A DNA stretch of 64,000 nucleotides from Plasmodium brasilianum (taxonomy: Eukaryota > Apicomplexa > Aconoidasida > Haemosporida > Plasmodiidae): positions 1,380,501 to 1,444,500 of the forward strand of contig NC_090114.1 in NCBI RefSeq assembly GCF_023973825.1. The letters run 5' to 3'. Below the pieces are notes generated by a model, which searched no databases, had not been told where the DNA came from, and worked only from the letters and a program-made list of their open reading frames with translations. This document shows positions 24,501 to 36,881 of the stretch, one piece after another. Position numbers and translations under genes: made by a program. Position 1 is the stretch's first letter, and each line of letters begins with the position of its first letter.

Positions 24501-27360
24501 ATCTTGACTGATAAATTTAATATTGGAGATATAATTGATATTAACGTATTTTTATTTATTCTCCATTTCTTCATTCTAGAATATAAATCTTAGTTATATA
24601 ATTATGCTTTAATTTCATATTCTTATTTTGTTCAGCTAGTTGAACTTGTTTACTAGTGTCTTTTTATGTTAGCCTTTTATAGTTAACTTATAATAGTATT
24701 AATTCAATTAATTTTATTTTTATAATGTTATCACTGATAAAATATGTTCTAAATATTCTTTTTTGTATTTTTATAAAATTTCATTCATTTAACTTGTTAA
24801 CCACTCCATATTATATAAACAATTACATATACTGTTGAAAATATATAAATAATTTATTATACAGTAATGTATATTATATAAAACCTGCTGTTAACAAGAA
24901 ATGTTTTATTATTTAAAGAACCTTTTAAGGGTATTTTTTCGTTTTGTTTATCTAGACGCTTCAAAATATTTTTTTTTTTGAATGAATAAAACAAAAAATT
25001 CTATATGACGTACATTATATTTAAAAAATTACAAATTTGTAAATAGAGCTCTATTACAATAGTAATGCTATATCGTAGTTAATTAAAATATTTGCATTAC
25101 TGAAATTACATTTTTAACTGAAAGAATATCTAGTGTTAAGGAGAAAAAGCAGTAAATAAAATGCAGTAAAAAGTTTTAATGTAATTATTGGAAATACAAA
25201 GACAAATTCATATGCAGCAATACCACAATACAATTATTTTGGTGATAAGAAACATATAATGAGGATTTTTTAGAAACTTATTTATATCGAGAATTCGTAC
25301 ATTAGTATATTTCATTAAAATATTTTAAGAAAGAATGAACTTAGCTCTTAATCATAAGTGCTTCATTAGTAACATTAATATTTAAAAATCTGCAATTGTG
25401 TGTCAAACAACTTGCATTTTTGTATTTCATATCTCTTTACATGAATGTTATATAATCATTCATATTTTTCAACATAGAGGGGAAGACATTATATATTAAG
25501 TGAATTATTAGGAGTTTTTAGAAATAATAAAACTTATAATTTATGCGTTAAATTATAAAAAAGGAAAATATTTCAAACATTTTCATTTTAAAAAATATAT
25601 CTAAAACGTAAATTTCACTAAGTAAATTATATTGAAATGAGGAAATATTATTTAATAATCCATATAAATTAAATATACATTTCAATATATTTTTTTTCTT
25701 TTTAGATATTTATTGTAGAGATAATATATATATATAACATATATTCTGAATACTGGAATTGAATATTATTTTATATTTAACTTGTTTTATTTTTTTTTAT
25801 TAATATTAATCATATTATTTATTAAATATATAAAAGATACAATTGTAAAAACAGGTAAGCATTATCGAGTTATGTATACATTCAAAAATAAAATTATCTT
25901 ATTATACATAAAATTGATAAATATAAAAGTGAATATGTTACTAGGCAATAAATCCATATGAATATTGTTTCTTAACATACAAAAAAAAATAAATAATTTA
26001 GGTCAATATTTATTTTTTTTTTAAAAAAAAACTCAAAAACCATATTTACAAAAAATAAATATTTCTAAAAGAAAAGTGCTGCATTTATAAGGAAATATTT
26101 TTCAGGAGTTAATAATAATATAGTGCATTTATTTTTTATAATTTATATATAGATTGTTATAAAATTTTAAATGGCCTATATTTACTGTATATAAGAGTAT
26201 TAACTTAATAAAATATTGACATTCAGAAAATCTACGAAAACCTAAAAGACACTAAATAAATTATTTTATAAATATCAAACTGATATTGATATTGAATCAA
26301 TATATAAACAATAATGTTACTTTTTGTACATTTTTTTTTTTTTTATTTCTTAACTTTTTCTTTAGGAGAGTAATAACTTAAGAGAAAAAAAAATAGTTCC
26401 ATACTAGATGATTTGATTAATATGATACTTACATTATATTTTTCTAATTTCTTATTTTTTATCTGTTTTAATATATAGGAAAAATATATGTGTTAATAGA
26501 GTTAACTTTCACATTTTAAGGTGTTTTCATCAAAATATTATTTTAAGTTCATTAAGTTAAATCTCTAAAAAAGGATACTAATATAATAAATTTGTAAAAG
26601 AATAAAAAAAAAAATAGTTTCTTTGTTCAGAACTAATCAGTAGTAAAATTAGTATATCATATATTTTACAAAATCATATTTTATTATTCTTTCTATTTAT
26701 TATGTACATATGTAAAACCAGGTATACAATATTTATATTGTAAATATATTTTATTTCAAAAATCCGTGACTTTATTCTATTGTATGAAATATTTTTATAT
26801 CAATTTTATTCTTCTTTTTTCTTTTCCTCTTTTTTATTAATTTTATTATTATTTTTTCTATTTTCATTTTATAAAAAAAATATATATATATAAATTTAAC
26901 AAAATATAAAAAATTTCATTTAAAAGTAATGAAATAAATTTAAATGAACTGTAAATAATAATTGTTAAAAGTTATGAAAGAACTATGATAACTCTATTTT
27001 TTTTATTTGTTATTATAATATATATTTTTTTAGTAATTGAGTATCATATAATTTTGATTTTTTAATTATAAAATAAATCATAAGAAGTACAAGTTTTAAA
27101 ATTAAAATAATGCAACATTTGTAAAAATATTTCTTTTTTCGTTTATTATTACTATTATTATATTATTAGGATAATTAATACTTTTTAAAAATAATAACCA
27201 TTTGTTCCAAAATATAATGTATCAAAAAATAATTCTTAACAATATGAAATACGATTTAAATGATCATTTATTCTCTTAATATACAGAACAATGTATTACC
27301 TACATTTTATAGTATATATTTTATATAAAATGTATGTTTTCAAGTTTTAAGTAATCATAA
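21501..27360. other. Large intergenic region without a recognisable gene
   Basis: Nearly 6 kb of AT-rich DNA with homopolymers. The first few hundred bases lie upstream of the STP1 start and should contain its promoter. Around 25.10-25.46 kb several short frames have balanced residues (for example NYWKYKDKFICSNTT), which may be an ancient gene remnant, but no family can be named. Nothing else stands out. Confidence 0.5.
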
Positions 27361-27480
27361 TTTTTTTTTTTTTTATTTTGAAAAGGATTAATAAAATAAT
27401 TATTTAGTTATTTTACTACATTATATAACAAAAATAGATATTTTAAATAATTATTAATAAATTAAAATTATATTATTAAA
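27361..27480 (+). promoter_or_regulatory. Fam 5' module, copy 1
   Basis: A T run is followed by TTTTGAAAAGGATTAATAAAA, then TTTACTACATTATATAAC and TATTTTAAATAATTATTAAT. The same order of elements occurs upstream of all seven fam genes in the array. Here it lies about 210-330 bp before the ATG at 27692. The last element is more diverged than in other copies. A promoter role is inferred from conservation and position only. Confidence 0.5.
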
Positions 27481-27691
27481 TTAATGTTGATTTTTTGTGA
27501 ATAATATTAAGGTCAAAATAAAATAATAAAATTTTAGAGTTCCCTTATATTTTGCATGATGTAAATGTATTATATGTATTATACACATATTAATTCTTTA
27601 TAAAAAAAAAATATAGTGTCCCGTGTTAACGAAGGAATATTTATTATCAATAATTTGTTATTACGATGACATAATATTAAAAATCTACACT

Positions 27692-28533
27692 ATGAAAAAG
27701 AAATTTAAGCTATTTTTTTATATTAAAGCTTCGATATTTATCTTTTTAACAGGGATATGTCTTCTTAATAGTGATGTGGTATGATATATTTTAATTAAGG
27801 TTATTTTTATAATTAAATTTTGTGTTTTTTTTATTTCTATTTATATTTCTATTATCATGGATTTATTTATTTTTTTAAATCGTGAATATTTCTTTTATTA
27901 TTTTAGTCTATCTTTTGCAAATATTTGGATAAGAAGAACATTATTGATGAAAAATTATGTACAAGAACTTTTCGCTTACTAGGAAAGCTTAAAATGGAAA
28001 AGTATTCAAATATCATATGGAAAAAATAATATATTCCAAATAATGGAGAATACAAAAAGAAATATATATCTAAGAATAGAAGAGTATACAAAGGAAAAAA
28101 TAAACTTCCATAAAAATGTATATCAAATAATTCAGGAGGTTATAAAGAATCAGGGAAAAGTAAATCTTCTGAATACAATACGTTAAATTCCTATTCTAGG
28201 AAAAGAATGTTAGACAAAATATATTATAATAATATAGTTAGGTATAGTAAGAATTCTGATTTTAAGTTTATAAAAAAATGTATACGACGCAAAAATGAGG
28301 CATTTTTTGCCTTATTTGTCTTCCACATAGTAGCTGGAGTAGCATTTGCTTCGTTAATAACATTATTTTATGATGCACTGAGCAGTATATCTTCTAAAGA
28401 AGTATTCAAATATTTTGGAACATTATATATATTATGGGCTATAGTTTTGGTAAGGCTTTTTTATATCTTAAGAAAAACTTTAAAATATAAAAAGTTATTA
28501 CATTTAAAAAGTAAATTGAGTTATACGGAATAA
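27692..28533 (+). pseudogene. fam-m-type exported protein gene with two in-frame stops
   Basis: Exon 1 (27692-27778) is the 29-codon hydrophobic leader, starting MKKKFKLFFYIK and ending NSDV before GTATGA. Exon 2 (27907-28533) is in phase 0. Early in exon 2 is FRLLGK at the PEXEL-like position. The frame is preserved over the full 627 nt, but TAA occurs at 28027-28029 and 28111-28113. The C-terminal half contains LDKIYYNNIVRY and two TM segments (about FFALFVFHIVAGVAFASLI and YILWAIVLVRLFYIL), then a basic tail. LDKIYYKNKVR recurs in the gene at 51958-52806, placing both in one subfamily, which I recall as fam-m. There is no frameshift, so the damage looks recent or limited. The 3'-flank module follows within about 60 bp. 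Confidence 0.82.
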
Positions 28534-28589
28534 TCTTATTTGTGTAAAATAGTATTTTATAACGATTAAAATACCTAATTTTCTAATTG

Positions 28590-30330
28590 ATATACAGAAA
28601 TAACAAACATACCTATAATTTCAGAGGTATAATTATTAGACCTGCAGGCGACGGGTTTTTTTGGTCCCCAACAGTAAAAAGATTCGCATCTAATTTGATT
28701 GTAAATTTAAATGATTTAATTTAATTCACATTTTATTTTAAAATATTTTCTCCGTTTAATGATATATTTTATTTTATATATATATTTCCGAGTATAACAA
28801 TATTTTTTTGAAAAATATATGTAACTTGATACAAATATACAAAAGCACTGTTTATATAAATTTATTAATATATGTGCCAATTTATATTTGTAATTGTGAA
28901 AAAAATGTGCTAGACACTTTATCCTCTTATTTTAATATTATATACTGTTTTATGAAATAATTCATAAATGTATGATTAGTCTTTTTAATTAAGAATAAAC
29001 GTGTCTTCTTTTTCGATTTAAAAAACGATGTGAATAAATGTAATTATACTGATATATATGTTTCCTTTTTTTTATAATTTTTTTTTTTTATATATAAAGA
29101 ACTAATGAATTATGAGTTGAATCAATTTTATTATAATACATTTTTTTATTACTTAAAAAATAAATTTGCTTTATAAGAGGTAAGATTAAATTTAAAAAAA
29201 ATAAAACCAAGGGAACTTAATTAACTAGATCAAATATGTAATTTCAGATAATGTATATGATATCTGATTTTTATTTATTTTGCTTTCTTATTGCTTTTTT
29301 ATTACAAAATAATTTATTTAATCGATAATGAAATTTTTTTATAAGTTACAAAAAGGAACAGAATATTTATAACATTTTAAATAGAATAAGATGAAAGATA
29401 AAAAGATTTTCATTTATTTTAATAATTTTATCATAATATATACTCTTATTGAATTATAAGTATTATAATAATTATGTATTATTATACATTGCACCTTTTG
29501 GTTGATAGTAGGTTGCACTATTTAATGTAACATACAATATCAATTTTATTTCGTTTTTAGTTATTTTTGCGTGAATTTTCTTATTAGCATTTATATATAA
29601 AAAAAGGGATAAATATTTAATTAATAAAATTGGTAATTTTATTTATGTTTGTTATATATATATTTCTATATATTTATTGAATTATACGTTTTATAATGGG
29701 AGCATTAATTAATATAATTTTATTTATTATTATTTTTTTTTTCGTTACCTTTATATTAGTTAAATATATATAAACAAGTATACTATATGAATGCTTTAAA
29801 TACGTTTTGAATATGGTAGATTAATTAAAAAATAATTCATATTAAAATATTCTATGGTAAAATAAGAAAAAGGTTAATGTAAAAAAACAATAAATGAAAA
29901 TATAAAATTAAGATATTTTCATGATAAATTAAAGAATGTAGATTTGTGGTGAAATTGCTAGTAATAGAATAGTTGAAAAGAATTTGTAGCTTTATACTAA
30001 ATATTGATGTAAAATGGTTAATTAATAAAACTATAGTTCAATAAAATTTTGTTTGAAAATATATGTAGTGTACTATTGTTTATTATTAAAGTATATTCTG
30101 AAATAAAAAAAGTGATATATCTATAATTAGGTAAAATTTATAACAGTATTGATTAGAAAAAGCATGATCAATTATTAATGAAAGACAGTTCAAGAGATAT
30201 GAGTATTATATGTGATATTTTACCTAGAATTAAAAAAAAATATCAATATATATATATTTATATATATCGTACTTTTATGTTATATAAGTTTATCTGGAAA
30301 AAATTAAACATTTCGAGAAAAAGTAGAAAT
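28590..30330. repeat. fam-m 3'-flank module, copy behind its gene
   Basis: Non-coding DNA downstream of the fam-m pseudogene, colinear with 6419-8200 and, over a shorter distance, with about 52870-53300. Shared anchors are ACCTGCAGG, GTATGATTAGTCTTTTTAA, AAAAGCAC(T/A)GTTTATATAA and GATTAGAAAAAG. The 85-codon ORF at 30178-30435 overlaps its end, but the 8.0-kb copy does not preserve that frame, so it is not a gene. Confidence 0.75.
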
Positions 30331-32086
30331 TATTTAAAGATGATTATTTCATTCGAATTAATATTAATAATCAATTATGTAGATTTGAATATTTTAAATA
30401 ATTATAACATTAAAAATTATTTTAGAAAAATATAAATATTACTAAACGTAACCAAATATGTTTTATATAAATTTAGAATATAATTATTAAATATATGCTT
30501 ATGAGTTTTTATAATTTATATCTATATATATTAGTTATAAGTTATAGTAATAATTATTAATAGAACGTAATCAATTTTAGAGCTCATAAAGATATAAAAT
30601 GAAATCAAGTGCTTATATTACATTCATTCGTTTATCTGTTAGCTTGCGTAATTGTTATATATAAATCTATTCTGCATGATTTACTTATATATCTAATACA
30701 TCGAAAATATTATAATAAGTTGATAATATATCTTTTTGTTTTTGAAAATATTAAGTTAAAACTTTTTTGAACTAATGTTATTATGATATTAACTAGTATC
30801 ATACAATAATTACTTATTACTATATCTATTAAGCAAGTAGTATATTAAAAAATCGAATAATATTGTACTAACAAAATACAAATATCCATTAAATAATATG
30901 TAAATAAATTTCAAGTTATATAAATTGTTTCTATAATATCTTTATATATAGATAATCATTAATATTTTTGTGATATTTTGTATTTGTATGGTTCATCTTC
31001 GTTTTCCAAAGCGGACATGAGATCTTATATAAGTACAAAAATACAAGGAGTTTATAATAATGAGTAGAAATTTTATTACATATTTGTAATCCTTATTTTA
31101 ATAATAATACACTTAGAACTGGTAAATCCATTTTATACATATAAGATAGTTAATACAAATGTAATTGTGATTTTATTAATGCTATAAGTTCCATTATGTT
31201 TTAATTAAAATAATAAGCTTTATTTTTAATAAAAGCCTTAATAATATAAGTATAATATATATGATTTTTGATTGTATTTTTATAAGAGTTTTTTACATAA
31301 CATTAATTTCTTTAAACATTCTATTATGTACGTTCAAATGCTATACAAAAATTAAGATTAATATTTTTTTAATTATTATACCATACGTATATTTATAAAT
31401 GTTTTGCTTAGCATATGAAACAGCATATGTGTTCCTTTTTTCTTATAATATATAATCGGATCTGGAAAACTTATGATAATATAAGGATATATATAAATAA
31501 AAAAGTTAAACACCTGGCTAAAAAAGATTTTATTATGCTTTTTAATAGCTTTCTTAATATTATTTTCTTTTAAATGTATGTTTAATTAAAAAACAACAAT
31601 TAATTCTAAAATTTAAAAATATTTTTTCTGCAAAAAATGATATGACTTAATTAAATATAATAACATTGAACAATATTATTCGAAAATAAAAAACATTCAT
31701 TATTTTATTTCGAAATATATTGTTTTTTATAGATCATGTTATATATAATTAATTTTATTAATTTAAATATCTTCTAGTCCATAAAGTTCAGTATTTGCTT
31801 AAACAGTAACTAAATTATGTGTTATATTTAGAATAAAACAAAGTGTTGTTTTTTTCATATATTATAACAATTAATTTACTTATATTATTAATATTTTTAA
31901 CAATAGCACAATTTTATAAAATATAATATTTATAAAATTAGATTTAATAAAAAATAACATCGTTAAAATTAGTAATTATTGAACATCTAGAAAATTGTAT
32001 TATATATACATTTTATACCGTGTATACATTCTATATAAGCTGAATATTTTTGAATAATAAAGGAATCTATATTTTTCTTTCTATTT
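30331..32086. other. Intergenic AT-rich DNA
   Basis: No ORF, repeat or family similarity is seen apart from A/T tracts. Confidence 0.5.
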
Positions 32087-32185
32087 TACTGGGAAATGGA
32101 TTAAAAAATAAATTATTTAATTGATGCATTATGTTAAATAATTAAATTATATATTTTGAATATTTACGAATGTATGCTTGATATG
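32087..32185 (+). promoter_or_regulatory. Fam 5' module, copy 2
   Basis: TACTGGGAAATGGATTAAAA is followed by AATTATTTAATTGATGCATT and TTTTGAATATTTACGAATG at about 276 bp before the ATG at 32434. It matches the element order in the other copies. Function is inferred. Confidence 0.5.
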
Positions 32186-32433
32186 TTTTTTAAATGTACG
32201 TTTATTTTGATATTAATAATTTAACATACAATTTTTATAGTATAATTTTTCGATTATTTACTTTTGTAAATATCATATTCATTATAGTTATATATATTTT
32301 ATTAAGTATTCGTATAGCAATAAAAAAAAACTTTTTTAAATATATATAGCGTACATCATTACATTTGCAAGTACATTATAATATTATTATTTTTCTTATT
32401 AATATATAAATTATAATATTAATAGAGTATATC

Positions 32434-33345
32434 ATGGAAGAAAAAATAATGTTAATATTATTAATTAATATTGTTGCATTTATCCTTTTAACTTGGATAT
32501 GTTACTTTAACACTGATGTAGTACGATAATATTATTTAAGGAATTTGTATTGTTTTTATTCTTTGTATATTATATTTATTAATGATTTTTTTTATTCTTT
32601 AATTTTTACATTCTAATAAATAGTACGTATTTACCTTTTTCTTTTATTTTAGAGAACATCTAACAAATCCTTGAATGAGAACTACGCATTTGATAGAAAA
32701 TCAGATACAAGAAATTATCGATTACTAGCAAAATATAAGCAAGATAGGAATTCAAATAATTTAGAGTTAAAAGATAATATAAGTAATAATGGAGAATACA
32801 AAAGTATAAATCTATCTAATAATAGAAAATGGGATAAAAGAAAAAAAGAACAATTTAATAGAAGTTTATTAAATAAGTCCCAATACTATACAGAAGTTAT
32901 CGATTATGATAATGGAATGTTTGATGGAAAGCATTTTCATTTTGAAAAAAAATGGATAAAAAAAAAAGATTATGATCACTTTTTTGAAAAAAAAAGAAGA
33001 ATTGGAAATATAGCTTTAAATAAAATAAAATTTAAAAATTATGGATTTGGAGTTGCTATATTTTTTATTTTTTTTCTTTTGGGAATAGGATTACCTATAT
33101 TGCGTGGATTCCATTTATCCTCGTTGAGTACGTCCAGTCAAGAAAGTGGAAGTAATATAGATACTGTAATTTTAGAGTTTCTTAAAGGTACATTAGGTTT
33201 ACAAAATGAAGCACATGCTTATATATTATTATATGCAGTAACTTTCATTATGTTAGCGGTCTTAATTATAATAGGGATTTATAAGATCTTGAGAAATAAT
33301 GAAAAATATCAAAAAATTAAGTTGATAACTGAGGGATATGAATGA
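32434..33345 (+). CDS. fam-l-type exported protein, two TM
   Basis: Exons 32434-32520 and 32653-33345 give 259 residues, intact. The 29-codon leader begins MEEKIMLILLINIVAF, contains LTWIC and ends NTDV at GTACGA. The intron is 132 nt, in phase 0, with acceptor TTTTAG. RNYRLLAK (about 49-56) is the PEXEL-like site; position 5 is K rather than E/D/Q. A conserved core follows: YTEVIDYDNGMFDGKHFHFE, then KKWIKKKDYDHF (about 107-138). This core marks one of the two fam-l subtypes as I recall them. TM1 is at about 161-181 (GVAIFFIFFLLGIGLPIL) and TM2 at 219-240, then a basic tail. The ATG is the only one giving the leader. Predicted to be exported to the red cell; function unknown. The closest paralogue here is the gene at 46181-47092. 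Confidence 0.88.
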
Positions 33346-35500
33346 TATTATGTATTTTTCTGTAAGCAAGTTATTAATACGATGTTGTTACTGTAATATA
33401 TTTATTGATATAATCTTAATAAAGATAACTATAATTAATATAATTTTTATAAGTACATGTATGTATATCTGGAATTTATTATGCACCACGGCAAAAAAAT
33501 ATGGTTTTTAATTCTTTGTGGATTAGAATATTTTTATATTTTAGAATATGCATTTTAATTTGTTAATCTTTATTAAATGTATTTGACATAAATTACTTAA
33601 TTGCGTATTTATACACATTTTCATGAAAATATATGTTTGCTTTAAAATGAATAAGTATTATCGCAATATGTACATATTTATTGAATTTTTGTGATAATTT
33701 TTATTTAATTATTCCTTAGTGTCTTGTAACTCCTACTTGTCTAAAATTATTACTTGGGTAGTTATTAAAAAAAAGAATTATCATTTTTAATTTATAAGTT
33801 AATTTGATGTTATTGATATTTTATGAAATGAACTGAATATATTTATTGTTATTCAAAAGCGTATATAAATATTTTTAATTTAAAAAAAAACTTTATATTT
33901 ATTTTATATGATATGTTTTATGTAGAATATCTTATAAAATTTACTAAATATAGAAAACTTTTTAACAGCACATTTATTTTTTTTTAATTGTATGAATGTG
34001 AAATTATAAATATATAATGAAAAGGTATTTTTTTTATATATAAACTATTAATAATTATTTATTAACTTTGACATGCTAAATCATTACAATTAAATAAATA
34101 ATTAAAATGTTTATCATATTATTATTTTACTTAAATATAGTTTTCTTTTAATTTAAAAAAAAAAAATAAATATAATATATATAGCTTTTATTTTTTATTT
34201 CATTCAAAAATTAAATTAATCAGATTTAAGCATATGCTCATTGATAATATGTACAAATACTTTTTCTTACCTAAGTATAATAGTGTGTTTCCATGAATGT
34301 AATATATAATTGTAAAATACTAATTTGATATTAGAAGAAATTAAAAGTATGTGTTTTATACTATATTTTCATTATGTATAGGTATTTGTTTTTGTGTTTG
34401 AGTTATATTTTATTGTTGACTATAAATGTGTTATGTAGTGTTTTCATCTTATTTTAGGAATATATATAAATATACATGATTTATGTTGACTAATAGTTAT
34501 TCTTTCATATTTATTATGCTAATTTTTTAAATAATATATAGGTCAAAAAATATGAATTTTTTTTATATACAATGCAAAAGTAGTATTTTAGTTTTTTGGT
34601 TAAATTTCAGGATTCAATGTTCGGAATATTTTTGGGAAGTAGTTAAAATATATTGGTGCTAAATTATTTTTAGTACTAATTATACGCAGATAGTTATTAA
34701 TTTTGTGTATTACTCTTCTGTTCAAATAAATAAAAGTATACTTATATATATTAATTTATTTTTTTATATGAGTAATTTTTATTTTATTGTATCTTATAAA
34801 TATTACTAAAGTAGATATGCTAAAATAAATGAATGAAACAAAAATTTGTTTTATTTTAATTCTTTATAAATAATATATGACTATGTTCTAACTTAGGTTA
34901 TGCTTATATCTATGTATTTTATATAACTTTTCCTTTATTGTTATTATTTTTTTAATGGTTATGTATGTATATATATATATTTATTCATTTAATTAATTAA
35001 CTGAAAAATTTAGTTCAATTTATTTTCAAGAATAGCATGGAGAAATAATAATATAATTAAAGTTCATTATAAACTACAATTTAGAAGAATAATTATAGAA
35101 AAATATAAATCACTTTTTCCATAGTTATAAAACATTTGTTTTTATATAGTATATATAGTATTTTACTAGTATGATTTTTTAAATATATTATATATCATAT
35201 ATAAATGAATATATCCACGTCCTAACTAATGAAAATGCTATAAATAATAAAACACAGAAAATTGTGAATAATACTATTTTCTGTATTTTCTATAATTATT
35301 AACATGCTGTTATATTATTATCAATATTTTATTAGCTATAAAGGGATTTTCCAAATTTAATGTATATAAAATTATAATTATTAATAGGATTACCTCTTTA
35401 ATGTTAGTTATTATTCTCTTAATTTATAGAAAAATGTATTATATATATTCTCTCTATTCTATATTCTATAACAAATGAATAATTCGAGAAATTAAAAAAA
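33346..35500. other. Intergenic AT-rich DNA
   Basis: Contains the 3' flank of the fam-l gene and about 1.5 kb with no features beyond A/T tracts. The short ORFs nearby (35582-35797 and 35748-35945, minus) are shadows of the upstream and leader region of the next gene. Confidence 0.5.
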
Positions 35501-35504
35501 AACT

Positions 35505-35640
35505 TACATTTTTTTTTATTCTATTTTGGAAGTATATAATAAAAATATTGTTAAATTAATTTTCTATATTATATAAATAATTTATATATTTTGAATATTT
35601 ATTATTAATTTATTTGATATTATTATAATTAAAGTTTTTT
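35505..35640 (+). promoter_or_regulatory. Fam 5' module, copy 3
   Basis: A T-rich run, then TTTTGGAAGTATATAATAAAA, GTTAAATTAATTTTC and TTTTGAATATTTATTATTAA, ending ATTAAAGTTTTT. It lies about 225-360 bp before the ATG at 35866. A second short block, TTTTCATTGGATGTGC at about 35692, also recurs in other copies. Confidence 0.5.
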
Positions 35641-35865
35641 TTATATAAATATCATTAAGATATAAACGTTTAAACATATATATAACGATAATTTTCATTG
35701 GATGTGCTAATAAAAAATTATATATACATATATGAATTATAATTTTTTTATAAATAGAAAAATAATAAAATAAAATAATTATACTCTTCTTTATCAATAA
35801 TAGTGTATTTTATTATGGTTAAATAATTCCATAGTGTATATATTACAATATTAAGATTCAATAAC

Positions 35866-36881
35866 ATGAAACAAAAAATTAAATTGCTTCTATTCATTAA
35901 AATTGTTGAATATATGAGTTCAACATGGATACTCCGTTTTAACAATCATATGGTATGATAACATTATTAAACCATATTTTACATATTCATATGTTTGGTG
36001 TTTTATTTATATTAGTACAGTTTTTTATCATGATATTATTTACTTTTAAATACCCATTATTATCTTTGTTTTTTTAGATTAATTATAACAACTATTTGGA
36101 AAAGAACTACATTTTTAGTAGAACATTATGTGTAAGAAATTGTAGATTATTAGAAAATTGTAAGAAACGTAATAATTCAAATATTATGGATTTAACAGAT
36201 GATATGTCACAAAATGGAGAGTACGAAAATAGGAATATATATTATAATGAAAAAGGGGCTTCAACAAAAAACAAACGATCAAATAGAAATTCATTAAATA
36301 ATGCTAGTGAACAGAAGCAGATTACGAAAAATAAATCTTCTATATTTGAAACGAAAAAATATTCTCATTTAGAGAAAAAAATATTCAAAGAACTTGTTTA
36401 TATGGATTTTCTTAAAAACAGCAGAACATTGAATGATAGAATTTACAAAAATATAATAATTAAAAAATACGGATTACGAATTGCTTTACCTTTATTATTG
36501 TTCTTGTTTTTATTGGTAGTATTCATAGCAGAACTAACACTAGGATTGTCTGGTAATGAGAGTTTATTGTCTTACTTTGGTTTAAAGAAACAACCTTTAG
36601 AAAATTTGGTGAAAAAGGAGCCATGGTCGAAAATTTTAATTCCGTTGCAAGCGTTAACAAGTTTTTGGGAGCATTCAGATAGTTTAGGTCCTAGAGCGAC
36701 ATGTGAATTGTGTAAAAGTATGTCAGAAGGTGTTAGTGATGCATGCATATTAGGCCGATTTTTTCGTTTTCTAATATGTTTCGTTCCCTTAGTTATATTA
36801 GCTGTCACATTTATATCATGGATTATGTATTACCATAAAAAAACTAAAAAATACGAAAAAATTAAGTTCAGGAAAAGATAA
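35866..36881 (+). CDS. fam-l-type exported protein, long subtype
   Basis: Exons 35866-35952 and 36078-36881 give 296 residues, intact. The leader starts MKQKIKLLLFIKIVEY and ends NNHM at GTATGA; the intron is 125 nt, phase 0. VRNCRLLEN occupies the PEXEL-like position, again without E/D/Q at position 5. The mid-region holds KKYSHLEKKIFKEL, MDFLKNSRTLNDRIYKN and KKYGLRIALPLL, the signature shared with the two following pseudogenes. TM1 is at about 162-182 and TM2 at about 259-281. The longer loop between them contains the pair CELC. The tail is YYHKKTKKYEKIKFRKR. Predicted to be exported, with both TMs near the C-terminus and function unknown. It heads a run of three paralogues of the same subtype. 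Confidence 0.88.

Noticed and set aside
6421..27000. CRISPR arrays, tRNA or rRNA genes, transposons
   Set aside because: Looked for as dyad or cloverleaf structures, spaced repeats or integrase/transposase motifs; none seen, and not expected in Plasmodium subtelomeres.
30178..30435. 85-aa plus-strand ORF
   Set aside because: Overlaps the end of the fam-m 3'-flank module, and the homologous copy near 8.0-8.2 kb does not keep the frame.
36572..36808. 78-aa minus-strand ORF
   Set aside because: Antisense shadow of the intact fam-l gene.
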